From Oscheius onirici (Eukaryota > Nematoda > Chromadorea > Rhabditida > Rhabditidae), in contig OW051472.1 in the NCBI GenBank assembly GCA_932521025.1, positions 8,494,001-8,558,000 on the forward strand: 64,000 nucleotides of DNA. Direction: 5' to 3'. Numbering within the stretch: the stretch's first letter is position 1; every line of letters starts with the position of its first letter. The translations under genes and the position numbers were made by a program. The notes under the pieces were generated by a model that searched no databases, was not told the DNA's origin, and worked only from the letters and a program-made list of their open reading frames with translations. Positions 11,103-23,300 of this stretch are shown piece after piece.

Positions 11103-11874
11103 ATGTACTTTTTCCTTCTGCTACTCTCCTCCCCTCTGGTTCAGTCCATTTCCGTACAGATGCTAGAACTAGGTATTGTTCTTTTACAGCAGCAGTTCAT
11201 ATAAATCAGACCTCGGTCGACTGTCTGTACCACTGAACACGGACTGGAATGCTTTTGGTATCAAGCGGATACGAAGAGGAGAGATTCGACTACCTCCCCT
11301 ACCAGCAAAACCAATTAGAACGGGTATTGTTTTAAGCGGAAGCTGCTCATATGAGTCTAGAGATTTCAAGAAAGTCGAATAGCATCTCTCCATTCCCAAG
11401 CCGAAGCCTCAAGTCGATTGGAAAACTTTTAGTTTCCGGGACTACTGTAGAGAAGAAGGTGGAAGTACAGGTAAGTCAAGATACGATCAGAATAAACGTC
11501 TAGATCGTCCAAATACGAAAAATCAAGAGGATAGGTGGTCAGTATCCGTATGGCCCAAGAAATGGGACTATTGTTGAACTGCCAGAGCCAATTTTTGTCG
11601 TGAGAAGACTGACGAGTGAGGTGGCCGAGGAAACCTATTGGGACAAGTTCCACGGGGCTAGAGCTTTTGTCTCTTGGATACCATCAAACAACTCGACTGA
11701 ACCGGTGAGTGTACCAATGACTAATTGAGAATCCTTCAGAGCCAACTACCGTACCGTCTGATCTCTTCGGATATCCGCTGTCGATACTGCTTCTCATATT
11801 GGACGGAACAGTTAGCGTTCAAACCGTCCAACGTCTATTCGACGTGTTGTCCCGAACATAAACTTTTATTATAA
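11103..11874 (+). CDS. secreted protein of unknown family
   Basis: The first exon, MYFFLLLLSSPLVQS, is a good signal peptide. The best-supported downstream exons are VEVQ, then IVQIRKIKRIGGQYPYGP...WIPSNNSTEP, then SQLPYRLISSDIRCRYCFSY ending STCCPEHKLLL and TAA (11872-11874). These join in phase 0 across introns of about 35 bp. The exon or exons between the signal peptide and about 11400 are uncertain: several frames stay open there (one contains NTDWNAFGIKRIRRG) and none joins the signal exon with ordinary splice sites. I recognise no domain. The C-terminal cluster CRYC...CC suggests a disulphide-bonded secreted protein. Confidence 0.42.
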
Positions 11875-11913
11875 TGATTCTTGCATAGCAGATACAGTTT
11901 CTTTTCCTGAGAA

Positions 11914-13430
11914 TTAACAAAGTTTGCAGCTCTTTCCACAGAACTTTAGTTTTTGCCGGATGCTGTACAGACTGCTCTCGCAGAAGCCTAAACTTTGTCT
12001 ATTTATGAATTTGATTAATTAAAAACCTTCGGAAGCCCATTCGGCACAGTCCGATCGACGATCTCGACACTCTTTCATGTCCGTTATTCCCTAAAAACGG
12101 CTCCAGTGACTCAAAAGTAATCAAACAAACCAAGTCCACAAGATGACACTTTGCACAAGTTCTAGGACAGCTCTTTGTCATAAACTCGCTGTACCCTCGT
12201 TTTCCGCAAAGGTGAGGCATACAGCCTGTCAACACGTCCGTACAGTTGATCTGGGGAGTCAAGATACCTACATTTTTCTTATTAGAAATACTCGAAACTT
12301 ACAGCAAGAGCTCTGGAAGCAAGCATGCCCCTCGGGACAGTGATTACTGATACATTCTCCGATCGGCTCCCCGACTGGACATCCCGTATCAATTTCCGGA
12401 GCTGGAGTGGTCGTCGAAGTTGTTCGAATTCCTTTCGGTCGTTCCGGAATAATTGTCTCCGTCCATCTTTCCAGTTCTTCTGGGACTTCGGTCGTTGTGA
12501 AAGGTTTCCTCGTCTGACGACTCTTTGTTCTGGTTTGAAGCAAGAACAGACCTTGAACCGTCTGGGCGTCTTGGTAGAAGTTCCCGGACTCGTTGTCGTA
12601 GTGGAAGTTGTCGTTTCTTCCTCTTCCTCATACTCGTCTTCCTCGTCGATGGTTGTCGTCTCGATACTGTTCGACTGAATTCTTTGATTTCTTCTGGAAA
12701 CAAGCTCAACCCACATCACCATCCACTCCTCCCTTCTTCAAAAATGAATTCTTGATGCTTTCAATCTCATTCTCTTCACTCTCCGCTTCCGGAATTGTCG
12801 TTGGTGGTCTATAGGTTGAGGCAGAAATCACTAGAGACTGAATTTCTTTTCACTCTACTAGCCTGTACCTTTCTTCGCCGTTTCCTTTATTACCGGAATC
12901 ATGGTTACCGTAACCAACGGAAGCACGTTGGATTCTAAACTGATTTTGACGGAAGTGAACATGACTCACTGCAACACAGACCAGCTTCACATTTGTAGCC
13001 TTTTGGACACGTATCTTGAATACATTCTCCGATGGCCACTCGACCGTTCTTACAGGCGAATCTGTCAGTTGTAATAGATCGCAAAAAATCATACTAACCT
13101 TGCCAACTCTTCGCTCTCCTCCGTCGACACCTCCAGTTCTGTGGAAGATAGAGATGTGGTTGTAGTTGTGCTGGTCGAGGTCGACGAGACAAAGTTTTTG
13201 ATTTTACCTGAACAAGATACTGTAGAATAGTCGAACAACATACAGCAGTATCCATTGACACATTCAGATCCGGCTGGACACAGACCGGCAAGACAGGCTG
13301 AAATGGGCAGTTTGACAGTGAGAAAAGAGTAGAGTGAACCTCCAATTGATGTCCTTCTGGATGGACAACTATCAAAGAAGCGGATTGACGAGCAAACTCC
13401 AAAGAGAGAGAACAGGAAGAGGAGCTTCAT
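11914..13430 (-). CDS. secreted EB-module / mucin / ShK multidomain protein
   Basis: Signal peptide [15 protein letters not shown], then three EB-type cysteine modules each ending in [36 protein letters not shown]...[22 protein letters not shown]...SSCC. Between them lie Thr/Ser/Glu-rich mucin-like linkers (for example [11 protein letters not shown] and [19 protein letters not shown]). The C-terminus holds two ShK domains: C(T)[19 protein letters not shown]...CPRTCAKC and [19 protein letters not shown]...CGKSCKLC, stop 11914-11916. I traced about ten exons, with introns of 35-45 bp, and the frame stays open throughout. EB modules occur in nematode cuticle or extracellular proteins; ShK domains are channel-toxin-like folds widespread in nematode secretomes. 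The exact role is unknown. Confidence 0.82.
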
Positions 13431-13818
13431 CCTTAACTGCTAGGGACAGGCCACGAATTGGAATATATAGTCTCGAAATTATGGTAATAACTTCCAAATA
13501 GAGAGATGTCACGCCGGAACCAAGGTAAATAGCCGAGCCGGGGGGCAGAGGCGGAGATGCTCAGCCGCAAAAGTGTGAAGGGCCACTCGATCCAGAAGGA
13601 GACACCGCCAGCTCACGCACTCACGAGTCAGGTTTGAGGTTTTATCCGAGGGTCTAAGACTGCAATGAAGAGGAGCACAAAACAAACTACAAAAATCGAC
13701 AAATAGAGCAAAATTACAGACAGTTGAAGATCTCGTGTTCACCAATGGGGGAAACATGGAAATGACTAAACATTAAATAGAACAATACTGTCTGTACAAG
13801 AGAGAGAAGAAAATAGGG
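13431..13818. other. intergenic, no supported gene
   Basis: Lies between the start of the EB/ShK gene and the last exon of the PRRC2 gene. I see no exon-like signal. Confidence 0.5.
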
Positions 13819-16800
13819 TTATGCTGAGGTTCCGTTGGACGATTGACCTGCAGAAGATTTGTCGGAACGATTCTTGTTCATTCCGTTGTTAAACTGAAAT
13901 TTTTTGATGTGTATAGGAAGAGAAGTACCCTAAAACCTCTATTAGAAGTCCCCCCCCCCCTTCAGATACGCAATCACGTATTCACTTTTTCACGGTCACG
14001 ACGACATATTTCAGCTTTTTGGTGTTCTGCAAAGTTGTAGAGGATGTCAGGGGCTACAACTTTGCAGAACATCACACAGTCAGAAAATGCCGTCTTGACT
14101 TCAAAAATGTGAGTACGTAATTTCGTATCTTACGTTGGGGACCAAGGTAAGATACGTCTAATAGAGCTTCTAATAGAGGTTTCAGGGTATTGGACCTACC
14201 ATTCGTGGTTGATGATTTCCTTGTTGTTGAGTGTTCCCATAAGGAAATACTGTCATATTGGACCAGACATCGTTTACGGGAGCGTTTACGGGAGGAGGAG
14301 GACGGTTCATCTGACCACGGAACTGACCACCCATTTGGTTGCCAAACGGCTTTGACGAGTTCCAGGACATGTCGTGTCCGAAGGGAGGAGGTGGCTGAAC
14401 GAATCCCATTCCCATTGTGGGAGGAGGCTGACTGTACTGAAGAGGCGGCTGATGAGGAGGACCATTGAACGAGTTGGTCATCAGTGATTGGAAGGGACGA
14501 TCTGGCCTCTGATTCGGAGCCATGTGCGGATTGGAAGGAGGAGGCATGCTCATACTCATCATGTCCAACGGCGGAGCGAACATCATCGGAGGACCGTTGT
14601 TCATCTTGTGCTGCTGCTGAGGCGGAGGGACCATATTGTTCGCCGAAGGAGGCGGATAGCCTCTCTGCATCTGAGGCGCTTGTTGAGGAATGCTGCGAGC
14701 ATTGAAGTTGAACTGGCCCGAGTTATGCTGAGGGACTGGAGGCGTGTTACTGAAGGGCATAATGCCATCCATTTGAGCAGTCGGAGCCCACATACTCGGC
14801 TGTCCTAAAGCTCTTCGCTTTGCATTGAAAATGGTAAAATATACTCTGAGAAACAGGATTGTAGATGTTGTTGTCCATGAAACTCCGCTGTCCCGGTCGT
14901 TGCCCCATATAGCCAGTGTTCAGCGCCGGCGGACTAGTTGCGTTCGGAAGAGGACCCATGGAACTGTGCGTCGGAGCACCGTAATGACTGCTCGATCCCA
15001 TATCGGACAGATAGTTCGGGAAAGAGATTCCACCAAAAGGAGCTGACGAGAAAGGAGCTGAAACTTTTTTTTAGACCAAAAACAGAGCGAATTTTACTGA
15101 TAGACGGACTTCTTTGTACCATGGACTGAACAATTGTAACAGATGCCTCTTTTCCAGTATCGGATGTCCCCTGTTCTCCTCCTTGAGGCTGAGGCTTGAC
15201 TTTGGCCACTCGTTGATAATCGCCTGAAAATTGTAGTTTTAACAGGTTGTTAGGGCATAATACCTTCTCGGGAGACAGTCTCCTTCTCTCCTTCGCCACT
15301 CCACAAGTCTTTGACTTTGTGAAGTTTTTCCTTCAGACGGTAGTCGTCCGCTGTACTGCTCGACTCTGACAGAGTCACAGTCGACAAAATTTTCTCCTTC
15401 TGTTCTCTGCTCTGAGCCTGATGGATTTCCTCGTCGAAAGTAAAGTCAAAGTTGTCAGCTGGAGCACTGGACGTCGATGATGCTGGCATCTCAACGCCAC
15501 TGAAAACTTTCTTCGCAATACAAATTACAGTTCAACTTACGGCTTTTCATCCTTCGTATGATCAACGGAAACTTTAGACTTGGGAGTAGGACGAGCGATC
15601 GGAGACGGAATGTGAGACGGCAGCTTGTTCTCTTCGTCTCTCTTCTCCTGTTCCAGAGCCGCTACATGAGCACTGTTCCAGACAGTCTTCGGCTGGATCT
15701 CCTTCTTGGACTTTTTGTCCTCAGACCCATCAGCTTCGGCCTTTTTCCGTTCTTCCATGGCTTTCGCCTTTTCCTCCTTAGCCTTAGTTTTGGCATCTTT
15801 AATGGCGGCTTTTCTGGCTTCCTTCTTTGCTTGCAGCTTCTCGAGACGTTCCTTCTCCTTCTGCTTCTTCCTCTCTTCTGCCTGCTGTCTCAATTGCTCG
15901 TCCAGCTGCTTTTGTCTCTTCATCCTCTTGTTCATAACCTAAAGTCTCATTTATAAATGAACAAAGAGCAAAATTACCTCCTCAAAGTCGTCATTTTCAT
16001 CTGAAGAAATAGTCTCCAGAAGATGGTCGTCAATGGTCACAACCTTTGAAAAGTTGCTGATATCGAGACCCGCCAGGCCGTCCGATTTATTGGTTTGATT
16101 CTCCTCCGGTTCCTTCGAGTTTCCGTCGGAGGGCGAGTGGTACGTACGTCTGAAAATGTGTGTCTGCTAATTAGGAAGGATAAAGGTACCTGGCGGGTTG
16201 GCCGTTTTTTGAACGGATTCTTTCGGCTGTCAGCTTGTCCTGTTTCTTTGAAGCACGTTTTTCGGGTGTTTTTCTAAACCATTTTCTTTGTGATCAAATA
16301 GAAAAGAGCATACTCTTTGGATCGTTGAATTCGGTTGCTGCCCTCACTAGCAGTCTCATACTCTTCATGTCCCTCGCTCGACACCACAGGACTCTTTAGC
16401 CGACTGTCCTCGATGGAGATGGACGGCTCTTCCGAAGATCTTTGAGTCGAATCGGGTCGAGGGACTTTCGTCCCATAGACTCTTGCCTGTCCGCGTTTTC
16501 CTCTCGGCTGATATCCACCACGGGAATGGTACTGCTTCACAGGTCTCTCCGTCGCTTCGTCTTCGTTTCCGTCTTTCGGACGAACAGATCTCTCGACATT
16601 GTAAGCAGGATACTGTCGCCTCTGCTCGCCTCTTCCGCGTCCTCGAACGCCACCACGTCCACGATAATTGTTATTCTGCCGATCGTGGTAGGACGGCTTA
16701 CTTTTAACTACTTCTTCGGCCTAAAAATAAAAATAACAAATTTTTGGTAACTAAATACCTGTTGAGGAGTCTTTTCGACGACGGCAACGTCAGCAGCCAC

Positions 16801-18839
16801 AGGCTCGGACGGTTTCTCCTCAGAAGGCGCGACATTTTCGGCTTCTTCTGGTCCAAGCTCCTCGCTATGTTGAGGTCTCTTTCGGATTTGGTATTGGGGA
16901 ACTGTCGAATGAGTTGGCCGTCCACGACCACCACGACCACGTCCAACACTGACCTTAGCTACACCTCGGCCTCGATGAGGGTGACCTTCTAAACACTTTT
17001 TTATGAAAAATTAATGTTTTTGGAACATACCCTGACGAGGATGGTACTCATTTCTTTTGGGCTCAGCCTCGTCACGAGCAAGTTCTTCCTCAGTGTAACG
17101 TTCTCTCACTGGAGGACGTTGATTCCTCTGCTGCCTGTAGTCTCCGAGATCACTATGTTCTCGAGTGTATCGGTTATAGCGATTGTTGAACTCGCGATCA
17201 GCATAGTCGTCTCGACTGAACTGTCGACGGTCATCCTCACGCCGCATAGTGCTTCGGACATCGTTACTGACAGGCGCTCGAAGAGCTCGGTTTCGGTCGC
17301 GAGTAAAGTCGCTGTCGATTGGCTTTCTTGCCGTATCCTGAAGCTTCTAGAGTTTACACAAAAAATCGCAAAATGAGGAACCTTATCAACTTTGACGGAA
17401 ACGGCATCTGCAGCAGTTGGAAAATGATGTTCAATTGCCTTCTGGTAGGACTTTGGAAGGACTTTATCCTTCTCTTGAGATTCCCTCTCCTCCTTTCTTT
17501 TCTCCCAGACATTTTCAGCCGGAGGAGGCGCTGGAACAACATCTTCGACCTTCTTTTCCACGACAGGCTCGACAAATTTCGGGGCTTCCTTTGGAACACT
17601 GCGCTCTTCGCGACAAGTGTAAGGTTCAGACCGTTTTTGTCTCTGTTCAGACTGAAAATATGAATAATCAGATGAATGGTTCTTACATTGTAGGGCTTCG
17701 ACTTCATCGGAGTCTCTTCCGTCTCGACTGCCTTCTCACCGGCAGGAGCTCGTCTAGTCAGAGGGAGAACAGAGGGCTTGTTCAGCTTCGTCAATTGAAT
17801 TTGCTCTGAATCGACTCGATAGTTTACAAATTTCTAAACAAATATTTACCCTCGTCTTCGTCATCGGGGATAGCTTGCTGCGGACGTTTCAGGATACTGT
17901 ATTGAGGAGTCGGAGCAGGATGATGTCCGTTCTGTTTCGGTGGCTCTTCCTCAATAGTCGGGACGTCTTTTGGCCGAACCGGTTCCTCTTCAAGAACATC
18001 ACCAAACGACTTTTCGGAGAAGCAGCGATCTCGTCGTTCATATACATCTCCGATTGACTCACAGGTGGAATCTCCCCTCTCTCGTCCCGAATCCGAACGA
18101 GCCATAAATCCGGGCTGTGATGCGCGAGCATCGTTGCTGCCCTCTGAAAAACAGCAAATAAATCTCGATGGTTTTGCCACTTACGGAAACGAGAGCGATA
18201 GTTTCCCGACTTGGCTCCGTCGTAGTAGCGAGTTGGAAGAGGATGCTCGTCGTCAAGACTTTGAGATCCACCGGAGAGAGTTCTTCCAGGAGCCTGTGGA
18301 CTACCAGACGTCCATGGACCTTAAAATCAGCTTGATTGAGATCAGAAAACGCTCTACTTGATGGCTTCTGTTCCTTTCCTTGAGCAGAAACGGCCAAAGT
18401 GGGGAATTCCCTTGAAGACGTTGGTGGTTGAGCTGGAGCAGGGGCTGGAGCACCCGGCTTGGCCCAAGTCGGTCGCAGATCGCTTCCCGGAGCAGTTCCA
18501 GTCTGGACAGGACGCTGAGGTTCCGTAGTCCCCGTCGAATTGGTCCATCCTGTTCCCGTCTGAGGAACAATGTTGATCATCGGATCTTGACCATTGTTTT
18601 CTGCCTTCATTGACGGAAGAGTTGGCGGTGGCGGCATGCGACGAACGGCAGCAGCCAGACCCTTGTGCATGGTCTGCAATCCATGCTTGCCTTCAAACGA
18701 AAAATTAAAAAAAAGTTGAAGGAGCTGACAAACCAGGGGCCTTGCCCTGAGAAGAGAGGTTGCGACCGGTGTAGACGGTGTTCACGTTACCTAGTTTCGG
18801 CTTACCGGCGCCCGTAGCGCCACCACGAATAGACGACAT
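13819..18839 (-). CDS. PRRC2/BAT2-like proline-rich coiled-coil protein
   Basis: The first exons encode [20 protein letters not shown] and then [44 protein letters not shown] and REFPTL. This is the conserved BAT2 N-terminal domain, as in human PRRC2A/B/C (RHGLQ...RRMPPP.NLPSLK.EN...GTGW...EFPTL). The middle is low-complexity and charged: an RGG/RG-rich stretch at about 16.5-17.2 kb and a long Lys/Glu coiled coil at about 15.5-15.9 kb. The C-terminal 200 residues are Pro/Gln/Met-rich. The final exon, [20 protein letters not shown], ends at TAA 13819-13821 and lies beyond an intron that carries a MITE. PRRC2 proteins bind mRNA and translation factors and act in stress granules. Non-coding 5' exons appear at about 18.9-19.08 kb. 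Confidence 0.88.
13928..14187. mobile_element. CCGTA-family foldback MITE in the last PRRC2 intron
   Basis: Imperfect terminal inverted repeats (CCCTAAAACCTCTATTAGAAG and CTTCTAATAGAGGTTTCAGGG) are flanked by TA at 13926-13927 and 14188-14189. The inner arms carry GTTCTGCAAAGTTGTAG and its complement. Removing the element and one TA turns the 307-bp intron (13894-14200) into a 45-bp intron. The copy also holds a C10 run at about 13951-13960. Confidence 0.85.
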
Positions 18840-20360
18840 GCGAACTAAAATGAAGTTTTTTTTCTTCAGTTAGACGAATTGAACTCACTTGAAAGCCAGA
18901 ATCGAAATCAGAGAAGCGAATTGGAGGACTCGAATCAATTGGAGGGAAAATGATTGCAATTTTCACACAAAAATAAATGGAGAAATATGCAACGACACAA
19001 AAACGTCCGTAGGACGAAACCTGAAAGGATTCGTATTGATTCGAATGGCTCAGGATTGACTCACCTCAAGCAGAGTAACTGTTCAAAAAGACTAGATATA
19101 ATATAGTTGTACCCAAACCTGAAATTTAAGAATTATTCGGAGAAAAAAAAGAAGAGGAAGTGACCAATTCGTGGAAAATGTTTACTGGATAGGTCACGAG
19201 GGCCGTCTCGGGTCCCAGGCGTTCAAACCGACTGGTGCAAGCGCGAGAGCTATCGATTTGCTTTTTAGCATTTCTATCGATTTCGTGGGAAAAGAGGAAT
19301 GGTCAAAAGCGCTCGGAATTGAAAAGAGGCGTTCGCCAGCTGCGGACAAATCAGAAAATCGACCCCCGTGCTCACTGAGAGAGTAAGATACTCAGTCAAA
19401 GGCAGCTGGCGCAGCGCGTGTTGGGGAGAGACGGCTGCCATTGGGAGAGAGAGCGGTCATTCGGTGGTCATTTGGGACCAGAGACACGAGGTCGGGACTC
19501 TCTTTGTTCGTCAATGGGAGTTCTTACCTATACTTAGCTGGTTCAGATGAAAATGGCGATTGATCGAAAGTGCGAGTATTCGCGAAAAAGAGCTTGATCG
19601 AAAGTTAGAAACAGTTCATTTTTGGGGTTTTTTTTCGACCAGCCGTCTACGACGCTCACGTATGTAACAACGGTCGTCCAAGTTTTGACACCATTGCGCT
19701 TTAGATGGTTTAGATTCCCCCAGACGCGTTCCCCTCAAAAAACTATCTCGTTCGATAAAAGATTAACATGACAAACTTGACATGTTACGCTAGGCTCGAC
19801 AACTGTGCGGACACCACTACAGACAGACGGACACCATTGCACTTTAGTAAAGAAAGATTCCCCAGGGAGTATTTTATATAAATAAAAAAGGCAGTACACT
19901 AGATGATTCGAAACTGCATGTGAGAGTCCGAAACTGATGAAAAATATGATTGGGGCTACGACATTACTCTACTGGGAATTTTGAAAGGAACCATGAAGAC
20001 AGAATAGTTCACACGGTGGAAAGCGTAGAACATTCGGGCAACTGAAACTATAACTAGAAGTACTTTTGAAGTTTATTATGTTTTTGGTGCACAAATACAC
20101 AACTTTTTGTTTTCTACTCGACTAATTGAAAGAGTTGTTCCCAATTTAGCTTTTTCTTGGAAAGAAAACTTCTTCAATATACTTCTTACGGATTACTTCT
20201 CCAGTCGCTTGGGTTCCATTCAAACAGAACTCACGTATCCATTTCTCGTCCAACGGTACGTCCACATTTGGCTCGATTAATCTCAATATGCACGCAATAT
20301 TTTCACGTTTTGTACACTCATAATTTTCAGGTTCTTTCTCGACATTTCGACGGGACTTCA
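18840..20360. other. intergenic with PRRC2 5' exons and a dispersed repeat
   Basis: Minus-strand donor/acceptor pairs at about 18.84-18.89 kb and 19.02-19.06 kb look like 5' untranslated exons of PRRC2. The repeat at 19638-19860 is described separately. A minus-strand frame at 20146-20409 overlaps the SCYL2 start in antisense and is not supported as a gene. Confidence 0.5.
19638..19860. repeat. dispersed repeat, copy 1 (copy 2 lies in LYST)
   Basis: From ACCAGCCGTCTACGA to CACTTTAGTAAAGAAAGAT this matches 31294-31543 almost base for base; copy 2 has an extra stretch of about 30 bp. Within the unit, ACACCATTGCGCTTTAG near the start recurs as ACACCATTGCACTTTAG near the end, so the unit is bounded by short direct repeats. 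Confidence 0.8.
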
Positions 20361-23300
20361 ATGGAATATTTTCACAAGATTCGGTCGACTGTAACCCAGG
20401 TTGCTGCACAGGTGAGTCAGCTGCCGTTTTCTTGAGATTACTGTCGTTTTATAGGTCAGTAATGCGCTGCCAGGAAATCCATTGACCAGAGAATACGACG
20501 TCGGAGAACTCGTAGCTACGGCAGGACCGGGTCTCTATTGGAAAATCTTCAAAGGAACGAAAAAGAGCACGAAACAGGCCGTCTCTGTGTGGCTTTTTGA
20601 CAAAAAGGACATTGAAAAATGGCCGAAAGAGGACAAGGAACTGTTCCTGACTGTCATCAAGAAGGGAGTGAGCCAACTGACGCGACTACGACATCCGAGA
20701 CTCTTGATCGTGGAACATGCCATAGAAGAATCCAGGTTTCTATTCACTCTTTTGTAACTAAAAAAGTATTTCAGAGACTCGTTGGCTTTCACGACGGAAC
20801 CAGTCTACACAAGTCTAGCCAATTGTCTAGGAACCATTGATAATCTCTCCGAAAAGCCCGAGTTCCTCATCGATTTCAAGCTTCTGGACATTGAAATCCG
20901 CCATGGACTCTTTCAGGTATCATTTTCTCTCCTTTTTCTATTAGTCTTTAGTTGGGCGAAGCTCTCTCCTTTCTTCACATTGACGCCCGAATCCTCCACC
21001 GGAATCTCTGCCCTCAGAACATAATAATCAGTGAAAAGGGATCGTGGAAACTGTCCGGCTTTGAATTCGCCACACAAACTGCTGCTCAGCCGGGAACACC
21101 AAACAGCGAGTCGACTGAGCCTTTGGATTGGAATGAGAGGGTCCCATCCGTCTGTCAGCCAGTTCTTGACTACCTCGCTCCTGAGTACATTGTACGTTTT
21201 TTCTCCTCCTTCTTTATAGAGAAAGTTCCAGATGGGAGGTCGTCCATGCTCAAACTCGGACATGTTCTCATTGGGTGCTCTGGTCTATGCCGTTTTCAAC
21301 AAAGGAAAGCCACCGATGGAGTTTAAGAACAATCTCGACAAATATCGACACGGTGTCGAAAAGTTGAAAACGTTCCCTCAGCAGCTTGGAGACAATATTC
21401 CGGCCATGTTCAAAGACGACTTCAAAATGTGCCTCAACTACACTCCCGAACTTCGTCCAGACGCCAACCAGTTCACGAAAATTGCCTATTTCGATGATCC
21501 ACTGGTCAAAGCCCTCAACTATTTCGAGTCTTTGATGCAAATGGACAACAACCAGAAGATGAACTTTTTCAAGACTCTGCCGTCCATTTTGCCACGTTTC
21601 GAGAAGCGACCTCTTCTTCAGAAAGTCATGCCATGGCTGTCGAGTGAATTCACCACCCCGGACCTCATTCCTTTCATTCTTCCGTCCGTCTTTCACATGA
21701 TTGAACTCTCATCTAAACAGTTGGTCTTTTTATTACTTAAATATATTCAAGTTCAGAGAGTTTACCAACATCATTCTGCCTCATTTGATTCCCGTCTTCT
21801 CGATGGAAAGACCCTACCAGATTGCCCTGCTTCTTCTCCAGCAGATGCCTCTTTTGCTCGAACGAGCTTCGGACGAGGACATCAGAAAATACGTTCTGCC
21901 TTTGGTCTACAACTCAATTTCGAGCGAAACTACAAGAATACAGGTTTTTGAACTTTTTTTTTTTCTGAAAACGAAGTATTTCTAGGAGCTTTGTCTGAGC
22001 ATCATCCCGACCATTGGAAAGCTGGTGGATCGAAATTCGATGAAGACCCAACTGCTCCCGAAACTGCTGAAATTGACGACAGAGGGAGGAGTTCTAGCTG
22101 TGAGTTTTATTCAATGTTCAAGCGATTTTTCCTTCGAATCGGGCACATCATAATTGTGATCGATGACTACGAAATAGTCGTCGGGTCTCTTGTTCACGAG
22201 TTTCAGCAAAGCCAATGGATCGAACTCGATGTTTTTGTTTTTCTTCTCGGCCAAAATTTCTTCCTCTGTCCGTGCGAAATAGGTCTTGGCGTCGCAAAGT
22301 CGCGAATCTGCAGCTATTTTGTACTCGTACCTGAATTGTTCTGCTTTTTTGGACTACGAAAACTTACGTGAGTCTGGTCTGAATGTGTCCTGCCGAACAG
22401 TAACCACAAGACTGTCTACACTCTCTGAAGGCGAATGGAAACGTCTCACAGCCGACCTGGGCGAACCGAGGAGACTCCCAGAATCCAGTCCTTTAATTTT
22501 AGTAGTATTTTTTCTAATTGTACTGACAACTAACTTTGAAACGAGTTTACTGCACCAAGAAGCTCCTCGCCTGTCCCAACAGGACGCCTTGAGAGGACTT
22601 TGGATCAGACGGAGGACTGTGTCCGCATACTTGACCGAGCTGTTGGTCATCTTTCGTGGAAAACTTGAACCGTGGTGAAAGTTGGGAGTTCAACCTACCA
22701 ACTGGAACAGCACTGAACCAGAGAAAAGTCTGGGTCAGCTTTGCATCTCTTCTCAAAATTGACCGGATTCGCTATTCTGATCCTTGTACAGGTGGTTGAG
22801 GAGAGACGGTCAATGCAGCAAGGAGTCCTGCCAAAGAGGGAGGTGGGTAGAGTGATGGCAAATCCAGTGATTGGAGGAAAGCCTACGGGATAGAGTGAGT
22901 CTTTGAGTATGTGACAGACCTATAAGAAGGAGCAGAAGGGCTGTAGCTAAAGTCATGAACAATTTGCACACTAGCTGTGTCAGAAACACAATAGCCGCGC
23001 AATGACCAAACGGTCTGCAGTTTCGAGTAAATATGGGCAGGTGTGAAATGCGTGCGCCATCGAGTACACACCTTTCGTGAGTTTGTCTCGAGGGTTAGGA
23101 CACTTGTCTTCCACTTTTTTTTGGGACCTGATAAATCTTTATTTGAGCAATAAATATCGAGATCAGTAGAGTCGTTGACATTTCCGCGGATTTTTCGCCG
23201 TGACCGAGTCGTAAGATACGGTAGCTGGTCGAGTAGGCGTGCTACAGTAACCGCAAGTCTTTCGACAGACACGGAAGGCAAAAGCGGAATGGTCACAAGA

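Noticed and set aside
13509-13757. 82-codon cysteine-containing minus-strand frame
   Set aside because: Cysteines are irregularly spaced, no signal peptide, and no acceptor or donor that extends it.
19171-19386. 71-codon plus-strand frame upstream of PRRC2
   Set aside because: Lies in the probable promoter and 5' region; no homology recognised.
20146-20409. 87-codon minus-strand frame antisense to the SCYL2 start
   Set aside because: Its first third overlaps SCYL2 exon 1 in antisense. The C-terminal part looks protein-like but no domain or splice partner supports it; undecided, left out.
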